In this document: piece by piece, positions 49,575 through 62,418 of the stretch | Layout: every line of letters starts with the position of its first letter | Numbering within the stretch: position 1 is the stretch's first letter | Source: Coffea arabica | Lineage: Eukaryota; Streptophyta; Magnoliopsida; Gentianales; Rubiaceae | Length of the DNA: 64,000 bases | Assembly: GCF_036785885.1 (NCBI RefSeq) | Contig: NC_092317.1 | Coordinates: forward strand, 2,501-66,500 | Direction of reading: 5' to 3' | The notes under the pieces: model-generated | Databases searched by the model: none | Told to the model about the DNA's origin: nothing | What the model saw: only the letters and a program-made list of their open reading frames with translations | Position numbers and translations under genes: made by a program

Positions 49575-50370
49575 TTAACCAAAAGAAAACAATGGTTAAT
49601 CACAATTAATCTGTTTAAGGTATACTCTAATTTTCACTTTACCCCTGACCTTTTTCTAATTACCCCTCTCTTCCCCCTTTGAACAAAATTACCCTTTATG
49701 CCCTTTTGAACAAAATTACCCCTCTATTATTCTAAATTCTTATATTTTTCTCCTTTTTGTATTTTTTGCTTTCCGCCTCTTTTTTTCTTTATTTTCTTGG
49801 TCTCTTTCTTTTTCTTTACTTTTTCCTCTCCCACGAGGAACTTCATCTGAGTGATTGAAACTAGAAAAAAGGAATTGCAAAGATTTTTTTTTCTTCTCAA
49901 ATGGTCATTAAATATTCAAACCCTTTCTCCAAAATAGCATATTTTGATTTTTCAATTCTTTTGCTTTTTTCACATTCCTATTATAGTTTCTAATTTTATT
50001 CTTAAAAAATCACAAGATGAATTTGTGACTTGATTAATGATCATTAAATGCAATTTGCGACACATGACATTATACAAAATATTGAAATAAGCTTTTGACA
50101 TCTTTTCATGCTCTACCCATAAAATCAATTGCAAATTCTAAATAAAGTTTTCTATTAAGATGAAGTATCTATTATGAAGGACGGAAGAGAACAGAAAATA
50201 GAAAGCAAAAAAGAAATAAAGTAGGGGGAAATGGGGAAAGAAAAAAGAATAAATGAAAAGCCAAAATAATTATGTGACAAAAATTAAAGGTTAGAGAGTA
50301 AATGGGAAATGGGATATTCATTCAGGTGATTAATTGTAATTAACCCAAAATCCAACCAGTAGTAATACGA
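49575..50370. other. Repeat-like intergenic DNA upstream of the Pumilio promoter
   Basis: Pyrimidine-rich on the left (49620-49830) and purine-rich on the right (50160-50300), with loosely inverted GCTTTC/GAAAGC and TTTATTC/GAATAAA words. It may be a further old inverted-repeat element. No gene. Confidence 0.35.
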
Positions 50371-51893
50371 GTACAAATGGACAAACTTTTCTCTCTCCTC
50401 TCTGATTTCATTTCTTTTTTTTTATTCAAGTTTACTGCCAAAAGTGCCAATACATTTCCTTTGTTATTCAATTTACTACTGGTAGTAGTAATTATTCTTA
50501 TAATATATAAGCGAGACAGAATTCTCAGAAGAAGAGTCTTGTCGGAGCTTCCAATCCCAGTTTCCAATTTCGCACCACCACCGCTATTACTATAGTCCAG
50601 GGCCTTTTATTTTGGGTTTTGTTTTGGATTCTTTTAGGGTTCTCGGTGAGTTTTTGTTCTTACACCTTACTCGGTTACTCTCGTTCTTCTCTTCCTTCTT
50701 TTTGTATCTTCTTTTCATCTTTCCTTTGCTTTTCATTTTCTTTTTCGAGCTTCTGATTCATCGTTTCTTTCTTCATCTTCTCTCTATCACCCCCGCCTTC
50801 CCCTTAAAAAAATCTTTTTTTTTTCCTTCACCTTTGTAATTTACTTCCAAGTGTTGAAGTTTCGATTTTTATTGCGAGTGTTGACTCGGAATTCTTGTTT
50901 ATCAGTAATTTTGCTGTCAGTTTCGTGTTCGTATACATGCTTCTGTCCAGCAAAACATAAACATATGCACTGATTAATTTCCGTTGTTTCTTTGCTATTC
51001 TGCGTTATCACTAGACTTCTTAACTTGTTGTTTATGCCGTCATGGTATAAAAATCCCTTTTTTCCCGCCCCTCAATAAACCCCTCCCTCAGTTACTTTCA
51101 ATTCAGAATTAACTTGTAAGCTTTTTCCATCTTTTCGGTACAATAAGGCGACCTAAATTTTCTCTTATTTCAGAACTTGTCATAACTGCAAGAGACTTTT
51201 AGTGCCGTAAATGATACTAGGACTTAGGACATTTATTGTTTTTCTGAAATGAATGCTCTGGCTTTGCACGAATTCTAGCTTATTTGTCTGTCTGTCCGTA
51301 TCTGTATGTTGACGTCGCGTGATATAAATGCAGCATCTTACTTTTGCCGAATTCCAAAGGCTTTTCTTTCTTTTCCTCTCGGAATCTACGAAATGAAGAA
51401 CTAGATATGGTAATTGCTCATTCCTGGTTGTGCAACTCACGGCATTTTGTCTGCCTGAATCTATATTATATTCAAAAGTCATGCAGGCCATCAAAATGAT
51501 TTCTTTTTTGACGTTTTATGCATTTCTCTGCCATGCTAGAACCTCATCCTCCATCTAGATGTCGAGTACTTCGAGCCTTATCTTCAGTTTTCATTTTCCA
51601 TCATAATTCCATGCAGTTATTGCTTTTAATTCAATTATATTTCTAGCCTCTAATTTTGCAAGTTGAATACATCCATTTATTCCTTATACGTTTGTTTACT
51701 GGCTCCTTTTCTGTATCGTCTTCCGATTTTGAGGCCATCACAGAGAAGGGGGGAGGGGGAGGAAGATTTTTGTTTTTATTACTGGTTCTCCTATGTATGC
51801 AAAATGCGTTACTAATAATTTCTCAGTTTTGGTGTTAGAAGGGTATGTGATAATTTGCTTCAGAGAGCATTTGCCTATCATTCTTCTGACGGT
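50371..51893 (+). promoter_or_regulatory. Promoter, leader and 5' UTR intron of the Pumilio gene
   Basis: The leader likely ends at TTCTCG|GTGAGT (donor at 50646). The coding exon likely begins after GCTTCAG at 51863, 30 bases before the start codon, giving a 5' UTR intron of about 1.2 kb. The T-rich, TC-rich DNA at 50640-50830 fits the start of such an intron. Inferred from splice consensus only. Confidence 0.5.
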
Positions 51894-54800
51894 ATGGCAA
51901 CTGAGAGCCCCGTGAGAATTGTGGAAAGTACTGGAACTGGGAAATGGGCCTCCTCTAAGGGTGCTGCATCATTCAGGTCACCTTTAAATAATTTGGTTGC
52001 CGATGAGTTGGGTTTACTTCTTAAGGGGAGTAAAATTCATGGAGATCATACTAGCATGGTTCCTAATCGTAGTGGTAGTGCACCTCCAAGTATGGAAGGC
52101 TCTTATGCAGCCTTCAGCAATCTCATATATCCACAGAGGTCTAGCTGGGATTCAAGTATGGGTAGTTCAGGCAGGGCCTTTGAGTGTTATCAGACTGGCA
52201 GGCAACTAGGTGTTGATCCATCCAATTTTGGATTTGCTTCCTCCAATATTGACTTGAGTGCAAGGTTTCCTCAGTCTACCATGTCAAGGGAGAGTTGGCA
52301 CCAGGTACACGACATTGGCACTCTCAGCAACAGTTGGGGTTTAACACCTTCTGGAAGCAGTGGTGATGGATCTTTACTCTTGGCTAGAAGTTCTCTTTCC
52401 ACTCATCCTGAGGAGCCTGAAGATGATAACTCAACCCAGCAAGCTTCGGATGATTGGGCTGAAAATAGTACTTCTATACCTGAACAGAGCATATTCTCTC
52501 TATCTGGCCGCCATAAAAGTTTGGTGGACTTAATACAGGTATTGTTCACCCACTTTGCAACATATATTTGCATAATATTGCAGAGCATCTTGAATTTTCT
52601 TTGGCTTTTGGGTGAGGGAGGGGATTGTCTAGGCAGCTAGGGTGAGCTGTACTGTTTAAACAATCTGTTTGGTCTTGATTTTAGATTTTCCCAACTTGGT
52701 CCACGACCGAGTCCAAGAATACCTCTAGGAGTCTGGATGTTCCTTCTGGGAGTATGACTATGTTTCGCTCGACGATTATTAGCAATGTCCAATAACTAAT
52801 TAGTCTCAGAGGCGTTGATCCCTTAATGAACTTGTTCTTGCTGTTTTACATTGTGAATTTGTGATTGTGTTCTAAATGTTCTCTATCTTGATGAAATTCT
52901 TTAGGAAGACTTCCCTCGCACACCTTCACCGGTGTACAATCAGTCTCGTTCAGGGCATGTTACAACAGATGAACCAATTGATGATGAGGTCCAAGCTCTT
53001 GAACTGCACAATCTTTCTCTCGATATCTCAAAGTTACCTGAATTAAAATCACCTTCAGATTCTGGTGCTAGACTTGAAATTTCTCACAAGTTAAAAGCCA
53101 TTGATGATTCCTCCACTACATCCTTGCCAAAAACATCTTATCTTGACAACCTAGAGAGGTCTCCTTCAACTCAAAAGGATGACAGAAGTAAGGACCTGTG
53201 CTTGGAAGTTGAGGTTATGAGAGGTCATCCCTCTGCGTCTGATGATAGAAATAAACAAGAAAGCAAATTCTACGAGAAGAACATACTGCAGCAGCAGCTT
53301 CCTTTCTCTCAACAATGCTCTCATTTCCAATTTCAGACGTCTCAAGATCAGGTTACTGGTCAAGCAGTTAATAATATGAGCAATGTCCATGGAAAAGTTC
53401 CACAAAGCCACTTTAATTTTTCTTATGAGGCACAGCCAGTACTACAATCTCCTGGGTTCACGCCTCCTCTGTATGCTACAGCAGCAGCATATATGGCTTC
53501 AGGAAATCAATACTATTCCAACTTAAGTCCAACTACTTTATATGCTCCACAGTACAGTATGTCTGGATATGCATTAGGTTCTGGTTTTATTCCCCCCTTT
53601 GTGGCTGGATATCCATCACATACAAGCCTCCCAATGCATTTTGAGACCAGTTCTGCTCAAAGCTTTAGTGATCAAAGTACTGGTGTTTCTACGGGGGAAA
53701 GTACTCTACAAGTGGGTGATTTGCAACATTATAACAAGTTTTATGGTCATCAGGGGCTAATGGTGCACCCTCCTTTTCCTGATCCTTTTCATGTACAGTA
53801 CTTTCATCCTCCCTTGGAGGATGCATATACAGCACCTTATGGTCGTCCATCCTCGATGAATATGATAGGGGGTCAATTTGATTCTTATGCTTCACAAAAA
53901 AATCCGAACCTTCCTGCTTATATTGGTGATAGAAAATTTCAGCCTGCACCAAGCGAAAGCATAAGCATTTTAAGTCCAAGAAAAATAGGGACTCCTGGTA
54001 CTAATTACTATGGAAGTCCAACAGGCCTAAGTTTCATGCCACCGTTTCCTGGATCCCCTCTTGGTAGCCCAGTACTGCCTGGATCTCCGGTGGGAGGGAC
54101 AAATCCTTCAGGGAGGAGAAATGACCTAAGATATTCTCAGGCTTCTGTGAGAAACACTGGTGTTTATGCAGGATGGCAAGGGCAAAGAGGATCTGATGGC
54201 TTCAGTGACCCCAAGAAGCATACTTTTCTCGAAGAACTGAAATCAGGCAATGCTCGGAAGATTGACCTCATTGACATTGCTGGGCGGATTGTTGAATTCA
54301 GGTAGTCTTTCCTAACGAGCCCCTTTACTTGTCTGTGTGGTGTCATTTTCTGTGACTATGACTAGAGAAGAATTATTTTCTCTGCATGTCTTACTTCAGT
54401 GTTGATCAACATGGAAGTCGATTCATCCAACAGAAGTTGGAAAATTGTAGTGCTGAAGAGAAGGCATCTGTCTTTCAAGAAGTTCTTCCTCGTGCTCCAA
54501 AATTAATGACAGATGTTTTTGGTAATTATGTCATTCAGAAGGTGCAAATTTGAAAGTGTACGATCTCTTTCCTTGTTTTATGCGTATACATTCACTCTAC
54601 TTAGGGAATTGTATTGTCCATTTCTATCGAGGCAGTTCTTTGAACATGGGGATCCTGAGCAGAGGAAGGAGCTAGCGCATGAGCTATCTGGGCAGATGCT
54701 AACTTTGAGTTTGCAAATGTATGGATGCCGTGTTATTCAGAAGGTATGTGGATGTAGAGGATATATCAATGGGTGCTTATTCTCTGCAAGTGACAGTTGG

Positions 54801-57800
54801 CTCTTTAAGGAAGTAAATAGATTTTGGGGTATACATTCTCTAATTATTTGGCAGTTTCAGATACTCTTTAGTGTTAGTATTGTGGTTTATTTCTGTGTTG
54901 ATCTACTTTGTATTCTTATCAAGTTCTGTACTTCTGTTGGTAATTTGTGTTGTAGGATTCTTTTTTAGTATTCTACTTGGTTCTACTCCAATTTCCTAGG
55001 AATTAGAAGCAGTTTTATTACTGTTTAACAAGAAAATTGAATACAGGAAATTTTAACCAATAATAGTATGACTTCCAAATCCCTTCATTCTCTTTATGCA
55101 CCAAGTAGGCCAGTCTCAGGAATATTTGTATCCCCTATACCTTTCCTGTTTGTCGTCCCTTCTGAATCCTTGAAGCTGAGAAACTTATGTTGCCTGCAAG
55201 TGTTTGATTTTGGGGAACATGACCTAGATCGATTCCCTGCATCCTGCCCATGGTCAAAAAATATGATTATTATCAGTGGTTGTTCCCTGTTACTTATAGA
55301 TTTAACTACTTTTTCTTTTTTAACGGTGTTGATTTCTGGTCGGCTTACATTCCAGGCTCTCGAGGTAATTGAACTTGACCAGAAAATTGAACTTGTACAT
55401 GAACTGGATGGGCATGTAATGAGATGTGTACGAGATCAAAATGGCAATCATGTGATACAGAAATGCATCGAATGTGTTCCTGCAGAAAAGATTGGTTTCG
55501 TTATCTGTGCTTTTCAGGGCCAGGTTGCTACATTGTCCACCCATCCATATGGTTGCCGTGTTATTCAGGTCCTTTGACATATCTTAAAATCTAATCGTCG
55601 TTGAAGTTCTTGTAGTGCCTTTGTATCTTTCAACCACTTCTATTGAAATATATCTTTTGGTTTCTTAGAGAGTATTAGAGCACTGCTCAGACGACTCACA
55701 AACTCAGTGCATTGTGGATGAGATCCTGGAATCGGCTTATGTTCTTGCTCAGGATCAATATGGAAATTATGTCACCCAGGTTTGTTTCACGATATCACTT
55801 CATGAATATGCTGTTTAGAGTTCATAAACCTATTCGTGTACTTTCAATAATCTTTTTAGTTTTGGTGCTCGACCTGATATTATTCTTTACTTTTGTACTA
55901 TAGATAAGAGATACTCCTCGTGAACATCAGGGATTTAAATCCTTAAGTTGTTAAGCTAGACTATATTTTTCTGTCATGACTGCTGTGGAGTCTCATATAT
56001 ACCAATTCATTCAATTTCTTTTCTAAATTTTACTGTTTAGACTTTCTGATTTCGAGAATCTGTTTCTAAGTCAATTTCACTTTGTCATCTGTAGGGTACT
56101 GTTCTTTCCTGTCTCTTCTTTTAGGATTCAGCGCTTTATTATAGTTGTGGCACATTTTTAGGGTTTTTGTTGTATTCAATCATTTTCAAGTTCATTTAGG
56201 GAAGAAGGAATTGTGGTAGGTACAGTTACTTGAAGCGTTAATTCACTAATCAGAAGACTTGCTTCAGTGCATATTGTAGCCACGTATTTTCTTCAATTGA
56301 CTGAAATCAAGACCATTTCTGTAAACTATTTCAAATAGGTTCTATTGTCAGTTCCCATTGTTTGGCTGGTACAATTGGATGTACATTGACTATATTCAAC
56401 CTTGGGGGTTCTGGAGTGGTTTGAGTTTATCTATGCGTGGACATAATTTCCATCTCCTTCTAACTCGTCTACCACTGTTGTATGGTTTTGGTTTTCATTT
56501 TCTTTTTCTTGAAAGAATCATGTTTACTCCCAGTTCTATTGTTTATTTCTTTCAAGTTTTAGTTTAGTTGTCTCTTCCAGTTAACTTGGACCAATTTGGG
56601 AGCGCCATATCATACTCATTAAATCCATTAGTTGGGTGATTCGGTTGTAGCTCTATGTCTAATTTACCCTCCTCACTCAGATGTGAGAAACAGAAAATGA
56701 ATTAGAAACAAATTTCTGATGGTAAAACTTTCATTGTATTCTTATTCAGTCTTGTAATCCTTCCACTATTGGATGGTAACATAGTGCTCCCAGATTTTTC
56801 AAAGAAAACTTCATCATGGATTTTGAATTTTGAGAGACTTATATGCATACTTTAATTGCCTGGTTGAGTGGAGTAATAATGCACATATTAGCATTTCTCT
56901 TGCAACCAAGAACCATAAATTCGTACTACCACATCCAGTTTTCTCATCTAAAGAACTTATGTTCATATGCCGCATATAATTAACATACATGGGCTAGGAT
57001 GGATATGTAATGAATGAGATTGGTCAAACCTATTCATTTTTCAAGCCTCAATTGAGTTTGAACTCCGAACGAGAACATTCAGGGTTACTGATCAATTTGA
57101 TGAAATTGCAAACCAGACATGTTAACCATTCTGTTCATATGGCACCAAAAGTTGATTGATTCAGAGTATTTGATCATCTCATGCGAGCAACTTGATGCAT
57201 TCAATAATTTTCATGCTGTGGTTTGGACTTGTTTCCAGGTGTCGTCTGTACACTGAATATACAACAGAAAATGAAGTCACTAATCGTCCACAAGCCCCTT
57301 CCCCTCCGTATAAATAAGAATAATACCAGGAAAAAATGAGAATAAACAAGACACATATATAATACCAGGATTACTTTTGGTTTGCAGCATGTCCTGGAGA
57401 GGGGGAAACAACATGAAAGAACTCAAATTATCAGCAAATTGACTGGGAAAATCGTACTAATGAGCCAACATAAATATGCATCAAATGTTGTTGAGAAGTG
57501 TTTGGAGTATGGTGATGCTGCTGAAAGGGAGAGCTTGATTGAGGAGATTCTTGCTCAACGAGATGACAATGACAATTTATTGGTAAGTGCATATACCTCT
57601 TGAAAATTTTTTCTCTTCAAGTTGTTTTCATAGAATTCTGACATGGTTTGACTTAATTATTGCTCTGCGAATTATTCTGGGGATTCTGATGGAAACTGAA
57701 GCTGTTTCCAAGTGCATAGATTGGAGTGGTCAATTTGATATTTTGAGTTAATTTGGTGCTCCATATTCAAGTTTGGTAAATTTATTTTGCTCCTCTAAAG

Positions 57801-60235
57801 AGGACTCTGGACATCAAAATGCATAGTTGTTAATCTCTATTTTTGGAACCTAGGTTCACCCTCAATATGTATATGTATTCTAGAAAAGCCTTGTCAATTT
57901 TTGTATACTTCAGAAAATGAATTGATTGCAATGCCTTTTGAGGTCCCACCTATGCATTATTAAGATGCATTTATTTGCAATGATTCTTTGACTACTTACC
58001 TATTCAGCTGAGGCACCCCATTGCCATGCCTGAAATTGCTTTTATTTTGCAATGATCCTTTGACTACTTACCTAATTAGCTGAGGCACTCAATTGCCTTG
58101 CCTGAAATTCATGTTCTAACTGCAGAGTGTCCTATGTGTTGTTGGTTCAGATATTTTGGAGAAGTGAGATAAATAGGTGATGGGTGTGAGAGAGGAGAGA
58201 GAATGCATCTTTACATGGACTTTAAGCTCATCTGTGCGAGGGTGCTCACTGCTGTAGTGGCAGTGGAATTTCTTAGGTAAGTTGTCAGGGGAAAGAGGTG
58301 GGGGTTGGGGAGGGTGCAGAGGACAAGAGATTACATGACAATTAGGTTTAGTTTCTTGTATAGATGAATACAGTTGGCTCACTTGTTTCTTCCGCATCTC
58401 ATGATGAGTTATGTGCATACTAAAGTTCTTGACAAGGTAGAATTGGAAGATGGGGTGGAAACTTCCTGGGCTGGGATCAGCTTGGCCTGTATCTAGGCAG
58501 CTTTAATACAAGTTTGAGAATCTTTATAAAAGCCAGCCTGTATATCCTTGTTGCCCTGTCTTTTGCGTAACCCAGGTAGATATTTGATGTTGTGTAGTGT
58601 GAGTGAACTTAAGCATAGCATAGGATGATTGAGTATCAGCTAATGTCCTTAACAGTTTGATTGTTATCCCCCCTTCAATATCTCCAAGAATGTTCTTCAG
58701 TGTCATTCCTTGCCTAAGAGATCCTGCGTCTTTTTTTGATTGGATCCCTATCTCAAAGACAATGCCTATTACCTTCACAGATAAATCTGACGCCAGCTGA
58801 CAAACTCCTGGAATGTCTCTTGCTAGTAGTGAACCTACTTAGCTTATATTAGTGTTGAGGGCTTTTTTGGATGTTTCTAACTGAATTGGGGTGTGGGAGG
58901 TGTTGTCTGGCCAAAGTTGGGGAGAAGAAATGGTGTAATGTAACTAATTGTTCTTTGCAGCTTTGCCCTAATTAAGATTCTACTTTAACCTTAAAGTGAG
59001 AAAGAACTTTTGAAGTACTTGACAACTTGTTTATATTGTTCCTCGATTTGACTGTGTGTGTAAATTTGTTGTCTTTGGAGTTTCAACATTTTTTGGATAG
59101 CTTTTTAACTTTATTATACAATTGCAAATTGCTAAAAAGGAATCATGGGAACTAACACCCCATGCTTTGGAGCATGGTTTGCCTGGCCTCTTGAAACACT
59201 ATTTCAGATCGTCTGAGGACCAGTATCATGGTTTACAGAGCATTCTATAGAAGGCCTTTGCTGGTGAAGTTGAGAAAAAGGAGAGAGAGGGGGGCGCCCC
59301 AGGGGGGGGGGGGGGATGCCACTGTGTGGAGATTGGAGGATGGTAACTTTTTATTTACAAAATGAAAAATAGATAGCATATGTTTCGTTCTGATAGAGAG
59401 GTTTTAGCTTCAACATAAATGAGTGTGTCTGTGTTATTGTCTTCATCAGGAGAATGGCAGCATGACAAGATCACTAGCTTTGTCCGTGAATATTCTTTTT
59501 CTATTTTTCCTGCTCTTAATTATCGCCTCTGGGGGGGTTGGGTTCTGGCGGGCTTAGCAGCAGGCTCCCCCGTTGTGGAGGTTTGGGGTGTCATTCCCTG
59601 AGATGTATCCCACATCAGGGCTGGGAGGGTTTGGGTTGGTAGTTATAAGTCTCCTGTGGGACCTCAAAGGATACCGGCTTTTGGGGTTCCCTCGGGGTTT
59701 AGGTTTGTAAAAATTAACGTAGGCCCTTTGGGCTTCGAAAGAAAAAAAAAAAAATTATGGGTGTTAAACGCTCAACACCAAAAAAATGGTGTGCAAAGAT
59801 GTGTTTTGACCCTCTTTGTTTTGCTCGATGTAGACAATGATGAAGGACCAGTTTGCGAACTATGTAGTTCAGAAGATTCTGGAAATAAGCAACGATAGAC
59901 AGCGGGAAATATTACTTAATCGAATCAGGATACACCTGCATGCTCTGAAGAAATATACATATGGGAAACACATTGTTGCTCGATTCGAACAATTATCTGG
60001 TGAAGGTGCGTGGAATGCTGCCCCTTTTTTTCTTTGTTTGCAATATGGTGTGACATATATATTGTTGGAACCACACAAAGCACAAAGTATTAAGACATGC
60101 AACTGGCTTAGTGGCATGGCACGGTGGGTTGATCATTCCTGTTTGGAGTAGCTAATTCTGTTAACGTTGTTAGATTGAGTACCTGAAGTTGAGTTTCAAC
60201 TTTGTGATGCAGAGTGTGGGAGCTCTGAAGCTTAA
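51894..60235 (+). CDS. APUM5: Pumilio/PUF RNA-binding protein, APUM5-like
   Basis: Nine coding exons (51894-52538, 52905-54301, 54400-54541, 54636-54743, 55356-55568, 55669-55779, 57388-57582, 59834-60005, 60213-60235) give 1001 residues with GT-AG introns and a closed frame. Residues 1 to about 660 are a low-complexity region rich in Ser, Pro, Gly and Tyr. The C-terminal third is the Pumilio homology domain with eight PUF repeats, each visible by its core: SRFIQ, NYVIQ, CRVIQ, NHVIQ, CRVIQ, NYVTQ, SNVVE, NYVVQ. These are the canonical Pumilio base-reading triads. PUF proteins bind UGUA-containing 3' UTRs in the cytoplasm and repress or destabilise the mRNA. The gene symbol reflects similarity to the APUM5/APUM6 clade and gene order. 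Introns 6 and 7 are long (1.6 and 2.25 kb). Confidence 0.9.
57974..58109 (+). repeat. 72-bp-period tandem duplication in Pumilio intron 7
   Basis: Two 64-bp copies (57974-58037 and 58046-58109) share TTTGACTACTTACCTA, AGCTGAGGCAC and TTGCC(A/T)TGCCTGAAATT. They are intronic and have no coding effect. Confidence 0.8.
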
Positions 60236-61292
60236 TGGATTGGGAGTAAGGATTACGAGAACAGCTATTTATTTCTGACCAGCGGAAGCATTTTGTTGCT
60301 GGTGGAGGGGACCCTTGTAATCACCAGCTTGATACTGCTACTAGTGGTTGGTAGCAGTAGCAGTACTAGTAATTTTTTATTTGGGGGATCAAAAAAGTAG
60401 TAGTACTTGAAAACAGTACATATCTGTATCCTGCGTCTCTGTCTGTAAGTTGTTAAACTATACAAGTGTATGCTGATGTATAGTGGTAAATTAAATGGGG
60501 GTATTTGTTTCAGTAGTAAGCTCTCGAAACATCTACCGATCGATCACCAATGTAACCCCATGTCAAGTAATTTTCCCCAAATTTTAACCCGAATTAATAA
60601 AATCTTCGGCCACCAAACCATAATAAATTGGCATTCAACAAAAATTTCATGTCAATCATTTCGCAAAAATTAAATAGCGAACTCACGAGTGTGCCTCGAA
60701 AACAGATCGCAAATAGGAATGAGGTAGAAACTTCTATGAATGGTTTTGCTTTCTTTTGCACATTGAATTATACAAGTTGTTTTTTTTTTATTCATTTATT
60801 TATTTATGGGTCAATTTTTCAGGGGGCTAAATAAATTGTACAAGTTCTGAAAAAGAACATTGATGAGAGAAAAAAATATATACTTGCGAGATGAAGTAGG
60901 ATATGTGACAGGTATAAATGATATTGCCGTCCACGAAGAGAACAATTCTGATGGTTACAGAGAATTCCGGTGCAGATAGAGAAAGGGTGTTGAATCAAAA
61001 GTAAGGAATGACAAATTGAATATACAGAGGTGCCAATTGCCAATTTTGCTCTAGTTACAAACTAGTAATGATGATTTGTCCGTATAATAAGTCGCGTACC
61101 GGTCACCATCCTATTTTCCACAAGAGAAAGGAACGAAATAGAACATTAGCAAGAAGAAGAAGAAGAAAAGTCCCAAAAGGGAGGGGGGGGGGGTTGACCA
61201 GCGTTGCCGGTTGATTGGTTGCAAATTATGAACGAATAAATTGTGCTAATAATACATTTCTAGAAGTGAAAGTAAATGGTATGACGTTGAGC
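60236..61292. other. Intergenic: Pumilio 3' UTR and reticulon promoter
   Basis: The left part should hold the Pumilio 3' UTR; the right part holds the reticulon promoter and leader with a GAA-rich tract (61151-61167) and a poly-G run (61182-61192). The short frames here resemble nothing known. No gene seen. Confidence 0.5.
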
Positions 61293-62418
61293 ATGGAGGC
61301 AGCAGTAGCAGGCAACGGGCAGGGCGGGGACGTGGGGACGAGGAAGGTGGTGGGGAAATTCAGAGGCGGCGGCGGCGGAAAGCCCCTGATAGTGATGATA
61401 TGCGGGTCCCTGGTGTACTACCACTGCGCCTACCGCAATTCCAGCCTGGTGTCTCTGGTCTCCGACGTCTTCATCGTCCTGCTCTGCTCCCTGGCCATCC
61501 TCGGGCTCCTCTTCCGCCAGATGAACATCCAGGTCCCCGTCGATCCCCTGGAGTGGCAGATTTCCCAGGATTCCGCCAACTCTATCTTCGCATGCCTCGC
61601 CAACACCATCGGGGCCGCCGAGTCTGTCCTCAGGGTCGCCGCCACCGGCCACGACAAGCGCTTGTTTTTCAAGGTACAACAGGCAGGGGGCCCCAAACCC
61701 ACCTCCTCTCCTACTAAAATACTACTAGTGGAATTTTATTTTACTAACTCCCCGGCCCTTGGTTGTTGAAATTGTAATAAAGTTGAAGTTGTATTTATTT
61801 ATCAGCCGCTTTATTTATTTATTTGTTACTTACTGGTATTAGAGATTTTAAACTATTGCTGTACCATTATTTATTGTTAAGTAACACAACTAGTAGTAGT
61901 AATAAAGAAGACAGCCAAAATGAGTTAGTAGCTTGTGAAATCTTGTATCTCATTTTATTATTCCGGTTGATTTTTAGACGGCATGGGGACCTAAGTGAAG
62001 CCAGCATTAATCACTAATTTCTTTTGCAGGTTGTTGCTAGCCTTTACCTGCTATCGGCACTGGGAAGACTGGTCTCGACTGCCACAGTTGCTTATGCTGG
62101 TGCGCTATCTAATCTAATTACTACTACTTCCCATTCATTCTGTAATGCTATAGGATAATGATTGTACCGTACCGTCCCGTCCCTTGTTCTTTTTGTTTGT
62201 TCCCCTGATGGACGCCATCCACGAACCCCTCGCGTTCCCTCTCTTACTTTCTTTAACAAAAAAAAAAAAAAAAAAAACCCTTTTGTGAGGCTTCAATTGG
62301 TGTTATAGGACTTTGCCTTCTATGCCTTTACATGCTCACTGAGGAATCAAGGTTGATGAGCACGTGTTTCTCGTGGTTTTCTTGGAGAAGGGATTGCCCA
62401 GCTTCGGTCCAAGATTGA
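61293..62418 (+). CDS. Small reticulon-like protein (RTNLB)
   Basis: Three exons (61293-61673, 62030-62099, 62309-62418) give 186 residues, GT-AG introns, closed frame. After a Gly-rich N-terminus (about 1-32) come the two hydrophobic hairpin segments of a reticulon homology domain: about 33-78 (LIVMICGSLVYYHCAYRNSS, VFIVLLCSLAILGLLF) and about 128-160 (VVASLYLLSALGRLVSTATV then YAGLCLLCLYML). The linker contains VPVDPLEWQIS and AAESVLRVAATGHDKRLFFK, typical of the smaller plant RTNLB group. Reticulons sit in the ER membrane as wedges and shape tubules. The first exon is notably GC-rich, unlike its neighbours. ATG 61293 is preferred for the Met-Glu-Ala-Ala start; an in-frame ATG at 61281 would add four residues. 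Confidence 0.85.

Noticed and set aside
61260-61679. 139- and 105-residue frames overlapping the reticulon first exon
   Set aside because: High GC keeps the other frames open. Only the frame starting at 61293 encodes the reticulon hairpin and splices in frame.
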